Assembly: GCA_015067715.1 (NCBI GenBank)
Contig: SVLY01000017.1
Span: 1-47,608, forward strand
Length of the DNA stretch: 47,608 nt
Direction of reading: 5' to 3'
Source of the DNA: Oscillospiraceae bacterium
Lineage (GTDB): Bacteria > Bacillota > Clostridia > Oscillospirales > QAMX01
In this document: piece by piece, positions 1 through 9,358 of the stretch
How positions within the stretch are numbered: position 1 is the stretch's first letter
Layout of the letters: each line of letters opens with the position of its first letter
Position numbers and translations under genes: made by a program
Notes under the pieces: model-generated
Database searches by the model: none
What the model saw: only the letters and a program-made list of their open reading frames with translations
What the model was told of the DNA's origin: nothing

Positions 1-1
1 C

Positions 2-229
2 CGGCACTATCCTCCGCGCCCGGTGAGCCGAACAGTCCAGCCCCATTGCCGTGAGCATTCGCCTCACCGGCGGATAGACCGGTCTTCCCTGCTCCTCAAA
101 GCTGGTAGCCGCCGATGCAACCTCCACCCGCTCCTCCAGCCCCGCCCGCTTCACCATATCCCGCATAATATACTCCGCCATGGGACTTCGGCATATGTTG
201 CCGTGGCAGACAAAGAGGATCTTGGTCAT
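2..229 (-). CDS. Low-molecular-weight protein tyrosine phosphatase (3' end beyond window)
   Basis: Cytoplasmic phosphotyrosine phosphatase of the Wzb/PtpA family, cut by the left window edge; only the first 76 residues are visible against roughly 150 in the family. The N-terminus reads MTKILFVCHGNICRSPMAE, which is the complete P-loop signature (C-x5-R-S) with nucleophile Cys8 and Arg14. The catalytic Asp near the C-terminus lies outside the window. It is the last visible gene of a same-strand polysaccharide operon, where such phosphatases often oppose a tyrosine autokinase that controls chain length. No kinase is visible here, so that role is inferred; arginine phosphatase or another LMW-PTP function is possible. 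Confidence 0.9.
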   Translation of the reverse strand, partial: MTKILFVCHGNICRSPMAEYIMRDMVKRAGLEERVEVASAATSFEEQGRPVYPPVRRMLTAMGLDCSAHRARRIVP

Positions 230-285
230 AAGCTCACACGTCCTTTCCGTGTTTGTCTATCGCGGTATATTTTCACGTAAAAGTT

Positions 286-1467
286 CTATTTCGTCCTTAT
301 CAGACGGCGCTTGAGATATCGAAGTGCACGGCAAGGTAAGCTTCTGCGGATTCTGGCCAGCATCCGCATAGCAAATGATGGCTTGAGTAATCTCTCAGTA
401 AGCTCACAAAAATCAGAGCATTCCACACTGTCAAAGAACAGTTTACGTTTTTTGTGTGGCTTAGCAGAAAAATAGTACGCGGGATTGTGCGCAAGTGCCG
501 CTATCGCGTCAACATCAAACACGTTCAACTTTGAAATAATAGCTCGCAAGAGCTCCGCTCCCTTTTCGGATTGGACAAGCACAATCGACGTCCCCCGTTC
601 GTTGCATTGCGCTGGGCAAACGTCTTCCACTCCCCAAAAATCGCCCAAAGTAATATCGCTTAAACGGCTTTGTCCCTTGAATCTGCAATTATAGCAGGAC
701 TCTCTTGTAGACAGACCGTTTATAAAAGCCTTCATGTACAGATTCGATGCCGACGCAAGCACTGTTTCCGATCCGTCTTCGTGTGTCAGACAAAGGCAGT
801 AGTCTTTCCACGACTTTCTCTTGTCCCGAAAATTTGCCCGCACAACCTTTGAGCCTGAATTTTGCTCCGAGGATCGAACAAAGTTCCGCCAGGCTTTTGA
901 AGATGGAACGCTGTGACAAATCGTATCAACACATATTAGTCCGTCATACTCCCGCCCCAGATAGCCGTGTAATCCGGCAGTCTGGCACGGCGTGCCGGAA
1001 AACAAAACCGTTTTACCTAAATTCAAATCTGATTTTACCTGTCTAAGCGTATCCCGCAGCTCACTTTGGAGATACTTCGACCCGAAAATCATAGGGAGCG
1101 CTTCAAGCGTGTCGACCCTGACGTGAGCGACAGATTCCGCACCGTCAAAGGCCGCGCCGTAAACCGTTCCCCCAATAGAGATAACGTATTCCGCCAATGC
1201 TCCAAATACGCCACCGGAAGAACTTTCGTAAACCGTTTCCTCGCACCGGTTATAGGCCCCAAAAGCATCCACAGGTCCGCGCTCTCCGGAAACATTCAAA
1301 ACGGGACATATTCGCTCACAGGCACCGCAGGAAATACACGCACCACCGTCTACCACCGGCCTAAGGAAACCTTCGCTGTCCGCAGACATCGAAATTGCCC
1401 CACAAGGACACCCCGCCCCACAAGCCGAGCATCCCGTACAATATTCTTTTTTCGCAAGTGTCGGCAC
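286..1467 (-). CDS. FrhB-like (coenzyme F420 hydrogenase beta subunit family) iron-sulfur protein
   Basis: A 393-residue predicted oxidoreductase. Two ferredoxin-type clusters lie at the N-terminus: CTGCSACGAGCP near residues 10-21 and CISCGACERICP near 43-54, each followed by Pro. The rest resembles the FrhB N- and C-terminal domains, with further Cys residues (CYNC near 255). Members of this family outside methanogens do not need F420 and often sit beside polysaccharide pyruvyl transferases, as here: the upstream neighbour is one, 15 bases away. The start is GTG at 1467, behind a G-rich ribosome binding site; no better start is visible. Redox modification of the glycan or its precursor is an inference; the substrate is unknown. 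Confidence 0.8.
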   Translation of the reverse strand: MPTLAKKEYCTGCSACGAGCPCGAISMSADSEGFLRPVVDGGACISCGACERICPVLNVSGERGPVDAFGAYNRCEETVYESSSGGVFGALAEYVISIGGTVYGAAFDGAESVAHVRVDTLEALPMIFGSKYLQSELRDTLRQVKSDLNLGKTVLFSGTPCQTAGLHGYLGREYDGLICVDTICHSVPSSKAWRNFVRSSEQNSGSKVVRANFRDKRKSWKDYCLCLTHEDGSETVLASASNLYMKAFINGLSTRESCYNCRFKGQSRLSDITLGDFWGVEDVCPAQCNERGTSIVLVQSEKGAELLRAIISKLNVFDVDAIAALAHNPAYYFSAKPHKKRKLFFDSVECSDFCELTERLLKPSFAMRMLARIRRSLPCRALRYLKRRLIRTK

Positions 1468-1482
1468 GGTAATCCCCCCAGG

Positions 1483-2580
1483 TTACATCACCGAATTCAA
1501 AACATCCCGAAGATAACTAAACGCTTTTATTTGTTCATCCATCACAATTGCATCCGTACAAGAATGGTCGCACAAAAGGTACTCTTCAGGACTAATCAGG
1601 TGTTTCCAACGGTTCTCAAACCCAAACTTTCCCAACAAAGTATCCAATCGGGATGTCATATAGTTTCCGGATCCGCGACGGGCGTATACCACAAAAGGCT
1701 TTTTGAAAATGATAGAGAATACAATACAATGGAAGGAATCAGATGCTACCAGAGATGCATTTGCAATCAGGGAAATAAACTCCCCGGGGCCAGCAGAATA
1801 TAGTTCCGGAAACTGGTCGTTCATAAGCTCGTAGACCTCGTAACCATTCTCTTTCGCCCATTTGTCAATCCGTTCTTCCTCCGCTTCGTCCCCAAGATAG
1901 TATTTGAGGATATATGGCTTAGCAATATCTACGCGAGGTTTCCGGGCAACCTTAAGCCATTCCTCCCTACTCAAAAGCATAACAGGGTCTACTAGCACAG
2001 GAACATCCCGACCAATCAGATCTTTGACAATTCTCGCACCTGCATCTTCGCGGACGGAAATGTGTGCAAATCCGGAAAGGCCGTCAATATAGGTCTGCTT
2101 CCATTCATCCGGAATAGCTTCTACGCCAAAGCTACCGGAAATGGCAGCTTTCTTTTTATCCTCAGCAAACTTTAGAAAATAGTCATCGTACTTTGTGCCA
2201 GGAAACTTGTAGTTCCAAATCTGATCGCTTCCGGCGAAGAATAAATCGTATTCTCTATTGAGGGAATCCGGCAAACAGGTGTGGTCATAGAAATTTCTTG
2301 TGGGAATATTACGCTTATTCCATTTATAAAAATTCACCCAGCGGGTCATTCCGCAACCAAATCGCTTTTCTGCCAGTTTTGCCCAAGTGCAAAGTTGCCT
2401 TGCCACAAAGTTTTTTGCCCACAGAACATAGTTTCCGTTTTCGAAAGGCTTTTCTTTGCATGAGACAAGAGAAACCGCTTCGCAACTGAATTTCTCTCGA
2501 AAAACATGGCTGACCGCATAATTCTGCAGCCGGTTGCCATAGTTTGTAATATCTTGGATCGTCACAATTCCAATTTTCAT
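1483..2580 (-). CDS. Polysaccharide pyruvyl transferase family protein
   Basis: Predicted to transfer a pyruvyl group from phosphoenolpyruvate to a glycan sugar as a ketal (PF04230-type, 365 residues). Typical features are the N-terminal MKIGIVTIQDITNYGNRLQNY, the FFAGSDQIWN segment near residue 100 and DSFHCIVFSIIFKKPF near 285. The ORF opens at 2595, but I start it at the internal ATG at 2580: GGAGG at 2588-2592 lies eight bases before that codon, and the family begins at this point. It follows the flippase gene and precedes an FrhB-like gene, a pairing seen in many clostridial glycan clusters. Some relatives are annotated as sulfation or other modification proteins, so the exact donor is not certain. 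Confidence 0.85.
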   Translation of the reverse strand: MKIGIVTIQDITNYGNRLQNYAVSHVFREKFSCEAVSLVSCKEKPFENGNYVLWAKNFVARQLCTWAKLAEKRFGCGMTRWVNFYKWNKRNIPTRNFYDHTCLPDSLNREYDLFFAGSDQIWNYKFPGTKYDDYFLKFAEDKKKAAISGSFGVEAIPDEWKQTYIDGLSGFAHISVREDAGARIVKDLIGRDVPVLVDPVMLLSREEWLKVARKPRVDIAKPYILKYYLGDEAEEERIDKWAKENGYEVYELMNDQFPELYSAGPGEFISLIANASLVASDSFHCIVFSIIFKKPFVVYARRGSGNYMTSRLDTLLGKFGFENRWKHLISPEEYLLCDHSCTDAIVMDEQIKAFSYLRDVLNSVM

Positions 2581-2595
2581 ATAGTCAGCCTCCAT

Positions 2596-4158
2596 TCACA
2601 TTTTCTTCTTATGAATGTAGCTCATAAAGAAGTGAATAACACGATTCTTTAAATACCTGAATTCCTCTGTTCTCCCAAAAAACAGCAGAAATACCCCATT
2701 AGGAACAACAGAACAGATTAAAAACTTACAAACTATGTTGCCAATGCCGGCAAAATGACAAAGCCCACAACCCAGCCAGCATATTCCACCAGCCAACACA
2801 AGAACAAGCAAGAAAAACAAGTATCTGATGAAGTACAAAACAGGTTTCTTTTTTAGACCATATCGATAGACAGCGTATGGTTCATACCAAAGGTTTGTAC
2901 ACATTCTAGCAATTAGCGTCGATAAATAAACACCAAACATGCCAAACAATTTACCAAGAATGACATCAAGAATCAGGTTAATAATCCCAGTCAAAATCAG
3001 TAAATACTGACCATAGCGAAATAGCCCTAAGGTACTTTTATATGTATAGGGAGCATGAAGCATACCAATGGTATATAGATTTATTGCAAGAATCAGCGGT
3101 ATATCAAAGGACAACTGATACTGTTCCCCATAGAATAGCTTAACTAAATCACCTGAAACAAACGCCATTCCAATGGAGGCCCAACCATAAAACCAGAAGT
3201 TAGCTAAATTTAAGGTCTTAAAAAAACGATATTTGGTCTCATCATCCGTAGTTGCATTTAGATTTCCCACACTACCCGTTAGTGCATTAAACAACGGAGT
3301 AACAAGGCTATCTAACGTTTTAGAAAATATGACATAGTTGGACGCAAGACCAACCGAACCAATGCCAGTGAAATATGTAATTGCAATGTTATCTGTGCTG
3401 TTAACCAACACACCAGATACTTTGTTGACCGCCAGTGCCTTGATATTTTTCAGAAGAGATTTACGTTCATCCTTAGGAAGCGGTTCAATATTCTTGTCTG
3501 TGATAAATGGATAATCTTTCGCGACTTTCCCCGAAATCCAAATATTATAGGTAATGCCTCCAATAATCTGAATCAGCAGATATCCGATATACTCATGAGT
3601 CATGATCAGATAAACAATCTGAAGAGCACTCTGAACAATTGTAATAACATAGCTATAACCTGATACAATGTATTGCCGTTGTGCCGCTACCAGCAGAGAC
3701 TGCCTATAGCTGAAGAAGTAACTTATAACTGTGCTTACCAGATGTAACAAGTATAACAAGTAAATGTTTTCATTGATCTCTGGAGGATTCTGAATGATAA
3801 CAGTCAAGAACGGAATCATCACCAATCCCACAACTGCAACAAATGCGCCAATAGCCATATAGGCCTTGCGGTAGAATCGCATTATAGATGCAATTTTTTT
3901 CACATTCTTCTCTGCCAAGGGTTTGTAGAGTTCATAAATAATGGCACTGCTGATACCTAGTTCTGCAAGAGATAGAACAGAAATGATGTTTGCGAATAAG
4001 CCATTGACACCAAGATAATCTGCTGACAAGGCGCGCACAAAGATAATACGGCACACAAAGCCGACTATAGTATTGATACCATAGCCAGCCACACCTGTAA
4101 ACATATTAATCAGTGAATATTCAGTTCTGCTACGCTCTTTAATTATATGTTGTTTCAT
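2596..4158 (-). CDS. Wzx-type oligosaccharide flippase (MOP superfamily)
   Basis: A 520-residue polytopic membrane protein with about 12-14 hydrophobic segments spread over its whole length. The N-terminal pattern (a YSLINMFTGVAGYGIN stretch, then FVRALSADYLGVNGLF) is typical of polysaccharide exporters that flip lipid-linked repeat units across the membrane. Its stop touches the next gene and its ATG lies one base from the stop of the GT4 gene upstream, so translation is probably coupled. It is the only flippase in the cluster and, with the EpsG/Wzy-like protein at 12311-13429, points to a Wzx/Wzy-type pathway. The gene is clearly AT-rich compared with the chromosome to its right. Confidence 0.88.
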   Translation of the reverse strand: MKQHIIKERSRTEYSLINMFTGVAGYGINTIVGFVCRIIFVRALSADYLGVNGLFANIISVLSLAELGISSAIIYELYKPLAEKNVKKIASIMRFYRKAYMAIGAFVAVVGLVMIPFLTVIIQNPPEINENIYLLYLLHLVSTVISYFFSYRQSLLVAAQRQYIVSGYSYVITIVQSALQIVYLIMTHEYIGYLLIQIIGGITYNIWISGKVAKDYPFITDKNIEPLPKDERKSLLKNIKALAVNKVSGVLVNSTDNIAITYFTGIGSVGLASNYVIFSKTLDSLVTPLFNALTGSVGNLNATTDDETKYRFFKTLNLANFWFYGWASIGMAFVSGDLVKLFYGEQYQLSFDIPLILAINLYTIGMLHAPYTYKSTLGLFRYGQYLLILTGIINLILDVILGKLFGMFGVYLSTLIARMCTNLWYEPYAVYRYGLKKKPVLYFIRYLFFLLVLVLAGGICWLGCGLCHFAGIGNIVCKFLICSVVPNGVFLLFFGRTEEFRYLKNRVIHFFMSYIHKKKM

Positions 4159-5334
4159 TTATTCGTTTAGGAGTACAAGAAACTTTTGGATTTCTCCCTT
4201 TCCTTCAAAATTCTTCGTCTGAATATTCGATTCAAACTGGCGACGGAGAGATCTGTTCTCGATCAAAGTCAGAATGCCGTCTGTCAGACTGTCAACCGTT
4301 GCATCAACGATAAAGCCGTCTTCTCCGTCTGTAATCTGGTCATAGATGCCGCCGGAAGGCTTTGTTCCAACGATAGCTTTTCCTAACATTCCGGCTTCGC
4401 AGATAGTAGTGGAATACCCCTCTGTATATGAAGGCTGTACATAAACATCACACGCCTTCATATAGGAATAGGGATTTGTTCTCGTGCCTAACAGAATCAC
4501 ATTTCTCTCTACACGATGCTCACAAATCAACGCCTCAACCTTAGCACGTGCATCACCGTCGCCAACCACATACCACCTAACATTATGTCCTGCATTCAAA
4601 AGATTACGGGTCACAGCCGGAATCATATCTTGGCCTTTTTCCCTAGAAACGCGACCGACCGTAAGCAGATTGATAAACTCAGATTCAAACGTTGGTTCAC
4701 AAGGGAGTATTGCTTTGCTCAGAATCTCCTGTTTATCAATGGGATTGTAATAGACCGTGCACTTGCTCCGATCCATCATGAACTTGTCCAGAAAGGAGTT
4801 CATCGTATGGTTGGATACAAAAAACAGATGATCCAATCGTTCATAGTATACGTTCATTCTACGGTAGTGTTCCACCGAATTGCTGAACTCCCCATGAATC
4901 CATGCAATTTTCTTCTTTGCGTTAGTCCGGTAAAGCAAATTCAGCAGTCGCTCCGGAGACTGTCCATGGTAAGAAATCGCACAATCGAACTCAGTATCAC
5001 AGATGTAACCATGCCGCTGCACAAGATAGCGGTAGTTGTCCACGCTATCCTTTTTTGTCTTGATACGGCCATAGTAGACCACATCACGCACCATTTTACC
5101 AATACGGAGTTTGCGAAGATCTTCCTTAAAAATCTCCCTAAAGGGGCGCATAGTGTCCACCACAAGATGAATATTCTCCGGAAGCTGTGACAGTAGCTCG
5201 CCAGTGTGTTCACTTAAAATCAAGGTTACATCGCAATACTGCGACAGTTCTCTCATAAAATGCAAAGCGATCTTGTTTGTACCGCCCATCTTGAGCCAGG
5301 GAAGTAGGATCGCTACTTTTTTTTGTTCACTCAT
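4159..5334 (-). CDS. Glycosyltransferase family 4
   Basis: GT-B fold retaining glycosyltransferase, about 391 residues. The N-terminus VAILLPWLKMGGTNKIALHF is the usual GT4 glycine-rich acceptor-side start. The donor domain shows TVGRVSREKGQDMIP near residue 225 and EGYSTTICEAGMLGKAIVGT near 305, which contains the family E-x7-E motif. A GTG start at 5343 would overlap the previous stop; I prefer the ATG at 5334, preceded by AAGGTGAGG. It probably adds one sugar to the repeat unit on the cytoplasmic face. The sugar and linkage cannot be told from sequence. Confidence 0.87.
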   Translation of the reverse strand: MSEQKKVAILLPWLKMGGTNKIALHFMRELSQYCDVTLILSEHTGELLSQLPENIHLVVDTMRPFREIFKEDLRKLRIGKMVRDVVYYGRIKTKKDSVDNYRYLVQRHGYICDTEFDCAISYHGQSPERLLNLLYRTNAKKKIAWIHGEFSNSVEHYRRMNVYYERLDHLFFVSNHTMNSFLDKFMMDRSKCTVYYNPIDKQEILSKAILPCEPTFESEFINLLTVGRVSREKGQDMIPAVTRNLLNAGHNVRWYVVGDGDARAKVEALICEHRVERNVILLGTRTNPYSYMKACDVYVQPSYTEGYSTTICEAGMLGKAIVGTKPSGGIYDQITDGEDGFIVDATVDSLTDGILTLIENRSLRRQFESNIQTKNFEGKGEIQKFLVLLNE

Positions 5335-5339
5335 TTGCC

Positions 5340-6302
5340 TCACCTTTTCAGCAGTTTGGCTATCTTATTCTTCAGTCGGTAGGCCGTTCGCATCCGGGCA
5401 AGTTTCTTGTAATCATGATTCTTAACGCAAGCAGCAAAGTCATCCTCCAATGTGGCCTCCGAGAAAAACGTTGTCTCCGCTAGATCCTCAAAGAAGGCTT
5501 TTGTGCTCAAATCCCGCTCAAAGCCGTAAAACATACAGCGTTTCACATGGGCGTTTGCCATCTGTTTCAATACTTCTATTTTCTTTTCATAGTGTTCAAG
5601 TAATTTTTTCCACGCCTCGTAGGCGGCGTCCACTTTACGGCAATAGTCCAGATGAGTGCGTCCAATTAAACTATCTGAGTTTCCTGTTACATAGTTCAAG
5701 ATTGCCTTGGGAACAACGGCCACTCTGCAAGGCTGAGTCATTACTTCACAGGTAAACACTTCGTCCTCCTGCAGATTCAATTCACAGGAGAACCTATGCT
5801 CGCCGATGATTTCCCGCCGAAATACCTTGACCCAGGTATAACCAAACATGTCCTGATTCGAGAGTTGCAGAAGGGTCTCATAGTAACATCCCCCGTCTTT
5901 CACCACAGGAATATGATCGCCTAATAGCCTGCCATCCGTCTCAACCTGATGATACCCCAAAAACACAACATCTGTGTTTTCTATAGTCCGTAGAAGCACA
6001 TCAAGATAATCCGGCTCCACATAATCGTCACTATCCAAAAAAGCAATATAATTGCCTCTCACATAGTCCAAACCAATGTTTCTTGCACCGGAAGGCCCAC
6101 AGTTTCCCTCATTTACGTGGAGCAAAAAACGAGGATCCTTTTCAGCATACTCCCGACAAATAGTGCAGGATGAATCTACAGAACCGTTTTCAACAATACG
6201 AACCTCAAAATCTGAATAGGTTTGTGCTTTCAGGGAATCCAGACATCTGTGTAGCGTTTTTTCGGAGTTGTAAACCGGTACAATAATGCTGAAAGTGGGC
6301 AT
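5340..6302 (-). CDS. Glycosyltransferase family 2 (A)
   Basis: GT-A fold inverting glycosyltransferase of 320 residues. It opens with the family strand FSIIVPVYNSEKTL; the nucleotide-binding turn is VENGSVDSS (ENGS where DDGS is usual) near 37-45, and the metal-binding loop LDSDD falls at 89-93. A later QEDEVF near 180 supplies the catalytic acidic pair typical of this group. The C-terminal 120 residues are helical, charged and specific to this enzyme. Neighbours are other transferases a few bases away. It probably acts on an undecaprenyl-linked intermediate; the sugar is unknown. Confidence 0.87.
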   Translation of the reverse strand: MPTFSIIVPVYNSEKTLHRCLDSLKAQTYSDFEVRIVENGSVDSSCTICREYAEKDPRFLLHVNEGNCGPSGARNIGLDYVRGNYIAFLDSDDYVEPDYLDVLLRTIENTDVVFLGYHQVETDGRLLGDHIPVVKDGGCYYETLLQLSNQDMFGYTWVKVFRREIIGEHRFSCELNLQEDEVFTCEVMTQPCRVAVVPKAILNYVTGNSDSLIGRTHLDYCRKVDAAYEAWKKLLEHYEKKIEVLKQMANAHVKRCMFYGFERDLSTKAFFEDLAETTFFSEATLEDDFAACVKNHDYKKLARMRTAYRLKNKIAKLLKR

Positions 6303-6313
6303 AAGTCAAATCC

Positions 6314-7234
6314 TTACAGTTGTAAAATATCCAGTACAAGCTTGATACGTGATTTTATGCTAATCTTACTGTGAAAAATCACATACCCTAAATTATGTTT
6401 CAATATTTCCCGCAGGAAACGATACTGTTCCGAAAAAAGTATTTTTTCTTCCTCATCCATCAAGCGGACGAGGCCATTAACTTTTTGAAGATAAAAATCA
6501 AAGGAACTCTTATAAAACAGCGGATAGTGCTGCTCCATGAATTTATAATTACAGCGCCACGCCTCTTCCTCATCCATTTTTTTTAGAGAGAAAGCAGAGG
6601 TCATAATACTACCTGGCCGTATTCGATAGCAATACAGCGCCTCTGGAATCATCACGATCCTCCGGGCATTGTGAATCAGCTGATAGGTTGTAAACGCATC
6701 CTCACATGTCTTTCCAACAGGGAAACGCAATGTCTCCCAACATCTTCGCCGGTACAGCTTGTTCCAAGCCGCAACTGGGTAAGCCGTATCATTGTAAAGG
6801 AGCTCATATATCTGTTCAGGAGTACCAACCATATCCAGGCATCCCCATTCGGTTTGCTTCCCACCCTCACAGGAGAGAATACCGCAAGCAGCAATATCTG
6901 CATCTGCTTTCACCAAAGCCGAGTGGAGCTTCTCAAGCATATCCGGCATGATGAAATCATCACTGTCAACATAAGAGATATATTCGCCGGAAGAAATCTC
7001 AATACCCACATTCCGAGCATCGCTAAGTCCACCATTTTCTTTATGGATCACTTTGATACGACTGTCGCACCTTGCCCATTTATCACACATCTGAGGGCAT
7101 TTATCGGGAGAACCGTCGTCTATAAGGATGATTTCAAGTTTCTGATAGGTCTGATTGACAACGGAAGCAATACACTCGTCCAGATATTCCTCAACATTGT
7201 AGATAGGGATAATGACGGAAATTAAGCCGTTCAT
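6314..7234 (-). CDS. Glycosyltransferase family 2 (B)
   Basis: A 306-residue GT2 enzyme with a standard amino half: SVIIPIYNVEEYLDECIASV, IDDGSPDKCP near 38-47, NGGLSDARNVGI near 67-78 and the metal loop VDSDD at 89-93. CEDAFT near 177 fits the catalytic acid position. This subtype, with the NGGLSxARN signature, is very common in clostridial capsule and exopolysaccharide clusters, often as galactosyl or glucosyl transferases. It lies 2 bases upstream-to-downstream from gene 7237-8199 and 11 bases from 5340-6302, consistent with one transcript. Acceptor and donor are not predictable. Confidence 0.87.
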   Translation of the reverse strand: MNGLISVIIPIYNVEEYLDECIASVVNQTYQKLEIILIDDGSPDKCPQMCDKWARCDSRIKVIHKENGGLSDARNVGIEISSGEYISYVDSDDFIMPDMLEKLHSALVKADADIAACGILSCEGGKQTEWGCLDMVGTPEQIYELLYNDTAYPVAAWNKLYRRRCWETLRFPVGKTCEDAFTTYQLIHNARRIVMIPEALYCYRIRPGSIMTSAFSLKKMDEEEAWRCNYKFMEQHYPLFYKSSFDFYLQKVNGLVRLMDEEEKILFSEQYRFLREILKHNLGYVIFHSKISIKSRIKLVLDILQL

Positions 7235-7236
7235 TG

Positions 7237-8199
7237 TTACCGTCCTTTTGAATACAATTTATATGCCACTCTATAAACAAACGGCATACCCAGAATTAAA
7301 TATGCCGCTAACTGCTGTCGTTTGACCAAGTAACGAATATTATTTCTATTCTGTTTTATAACACCCCTACATTCTTTGGCCAAAGTTATCATCTGCTCAT
7401 CTTTACTGTCAATTGAAACATTGATCTGGTTAATATATGTTGATAACCATAATCTCATTGCATATGGGTATATGTTCTCTGGACTATTATCTACAATATA
7501 CCTTCTAGCTTTTTCGATATCTCGAAATGCCGAAACGAGGCGTTTTGAATCTTTCGATATCGATCCACGTCTTTGAAGATATAAATAGCCACAAAAGTCA
7601 TCAAACACGCTCTTTGATGCCCTACTGAAAAGTACGTAATTTCGCAAAAGATCTTCATTGTTGGTTATCGACTTATCCGGACAGCTATTTGCAATTATTC
7701 TCCGTGAATATAGTTTATTGCAAAGCGACGGCTCTACTATATTTCCCTCAAGTAAGTCGCATATACCAGAGTAATTATCTTGTATTCTAATACGGTTTGT
7801 ACCATAATGCCATTCCTTTATTCCTGACGGCCACACGAATATCATTCCACAGTGCGAAATGTCTGCATCATATTTCACAGCATTATTGACCAACCGCTCG
7901 TACATATCCGAGGCGATCATATCATCCCCATCTACAAAGGTAACATAATCCCCCGAAGAAACGGATATACCTTTTTCGCGAACTCCTACCAATCCGGCAT
8001 TGGCTTGATGGATGGCAATAATTCTCGAATCTATCGCCGCATGTTCATCTATAATCGCACCCGTTCTATCTGTAGATCCATCATCAATAACAATGATTTC
8101 GAGGTTAGAATAAGTCTGATTCGATATACTAGTAATACAATTACCAATCCATTGATCAACGTTGTAGGCAGCAACGATAACGGAAACCTTATATTTCAT
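7237..8199 (-). CDS. Glycosyltransferase family 2 (C)
   Basis: A 320-residue GT2 enzyme. The reading frame stays open to 8514, but the upstream part lies antisense-like inside the GC-rich GT4 gene and reads as low-complexity Arg/Gly/Pro sequence. The real start is ATG at 8199: the protein then begins MKYKVSVIVAAYNVDQWIGN, and an AAAGGGAAA ribosome binding site precedes it. Motifs are IDDGSTDRTG near 38-47, VDGDD at 89-93 and NNEDLLRN near 175. It is very AT-rich, in sharp contrast to the GC-rich gene just upstream, so the two probably have different origins. Confidence 0.87.
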   Translation of the reverse strand: MKYKVSVIVAAYNVDQWIGNCITSISNQTYSNLEIIVIDDGSTDRTGAIIDEHAAIDSRIIAIHQANAGLVGVREKGISVSSGDYVTFVDGDDMIASDMYERLVNNAVKYDADISHCGMIFVWPSGIKEWHYGTNRIRIQDNYSGICDLLEGNIVEPSLCNKLYSRRIIANSCPDKSITNNEDLLRNYVLFSRASKSVFDDFCGYLYLQRRGSISKDSKRLVSAFRDIEKARRYIVDNSPENIYPYAMRLWLSTYINQINVSIDSKDEQMITLAKECRGVIKQNRNNIRYLVKRQQLAAYLILGMPFVYRVAYKLYSKGR

Positions 8200-8210
8200 A
8201 GCTTTCCCTT

Positions 8211-9323
8211 TCACAAACTCAACAGCATATCCTCCACAGCTTTTACCGTGGCTTCTGTGGAAAAGTCCTTTCCCCGCAGGGCAGCTTGTTTTTTGTAGTG
8301 GGTGCGTAGCTCCGGGGAGGAGACCAGGCGGCGGAGACCGTCGAGAAGGGCGGGCTCGGTGTTTTCGGTGATAAGGCCGAATTCGCAGTTTTCGCCCAGC
8401 ATCTCCCGCATGCCCGATACCTCCACAGTGCACACCGGCGTACCCACGATGAGCGCCTCCGTTGCGGCGGTGGAAAAACCTTCTGCAAAGCTCGAGCACA
8501 CGAACAGGTCGCACTTTGCGACGTATTTATAGGGGTTGGTGTTGTACCCCAGCAGCGTCACGCTGTCCCCCACGCCCTCGGCGGCGATAAGCGACTCCAG
8601 CGCGGCGCGGCCGTCGCCCTCTCCGAGGATATAGGTGTGGACGGGGTGACCCTCCGCCCGGAGCTGTTTGTGGGCGCGGATCAGCCTGTCGAAGCCCTTG
8701 TTGGCAACAAGCTTTCCCACGCCGACAAGCTTTATCTCGTCGTCCCGGAAAAGCCCCGGCTCCACTTCCTCACCGGAAAGCCGGAGTATCTTTTCGCTTT
8801 CGTTGGTGTTGTAGAGAACCTCGGCGTTTTCCTCCGGGCAGAACCGGCAGAATGCATCCCGCGAACCGCCGGAAACAAAGATACTGCGGTGGAATTTCCC
8901 GTAGCAGCTCACCGCCTCCGCAGTTGAACGGAACGACCCGGAAAAGGTCTTTTCCTCATCCATGGTGCAGTGTATCCACGAAACAAGCTTCGTCTCCCGG
9001 TCTTCGCAACCGCTCACGCACCTTGCCGCGGGCCCCTCCAGGTATGACACCTCGATATCGTAGCTCTCTTTTACGCAGAGCCTGTGGAGCGCCCGGGGAG
9101 AAAGGATCTTCATCACGCGGCTGTTACCGGGAAAGCTCTTTTTGAACACGGTGCGGCAGCGCACGTGGGGCAGCAAAAACTGCTCGTTCACCCCACCCCC
9201 AAACATCGCCGTGAGAGATATATCAAATTTTTCGGGGTCCATATTGTTGACAAGGTTCACCAAAACCTTCTCCGCCCCGCCATGACCAAGGTCATGGATG
9301 AGAAAAAGTATTTTCGTTTTCAT
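8211..9323 (-). CDS. Glycosyltransferase family 4 (GC-rich)
   Basis: A 370-residue GT-B glycosyltransferase. It begins MKTKILFLIHDLGHGGAEKV, the classic GT4 acceptor-domain start. In the donor domain are VGVGKLVANKGFDRLIRAH near 200 and EGFSTAATEALIVGTPVCT near 297, the latter with the E-x7-E pair. Its third codon positions are mostly G or C, as in the housekeeping genes beyond 13694, while the transferases on both sides are AT-rich. No strong Shine-Dalgarno sequence is visible before the ATG. It probably adds a sugar to the same repeat unit; it could also be an older resident gene around which transferred genes were inserted. Confidence 0.88.
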   Translation of the reverse strand: MKTKILFLIHDLGHGGAEKVLVNLVNNMDPEKFDISLTAMFGGGVNEQFLLPHVRCRTVFKKSFPGNSRVMKILSPRALHRLCVKESYDIEVSYLEGPAARCVSGCEDRETKLVSWIHCTMDEEKTFSGSFRSTAEAVSCYGKFHRSIFVSGGSRDAFCRFCPEENAEVLYNTNESEKILRLSGEEVEPGLFRDDEIKLVGVGKLVANKGFDRLIRAHKQLRAEGHPVHTYILGEGDGRAALESLIAAEGVGDSVTLLGYNTNPYKYVAKCDLFVCSSFAEGFSTAATEALIVGTPVCTVEVSGMREMLGENCEFGLITENTEPALLDGLRRLVSSPELRTHYKKQAALRGKDFSTEATVKAVEDMLLSL

Positions 9324-9358
9324 GTGTTAGTTGTCAGCCTGCATGGTTTCAACAATGC

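Noticed and set aside
286-1467. True coenzyme F420 hydrogenase subunit
   Set aside because: No hydrogenase or F420 genes are near; the family has many members in glycan clusters of bacteria without F420.
8200-8514. N-terminal extension of the GT2 gene at 7237
   Set aside because: It overlaps the GT4 gene in another frame and is low-complexity; the ATG at 8199 fits the family and has a ribosome binding site.
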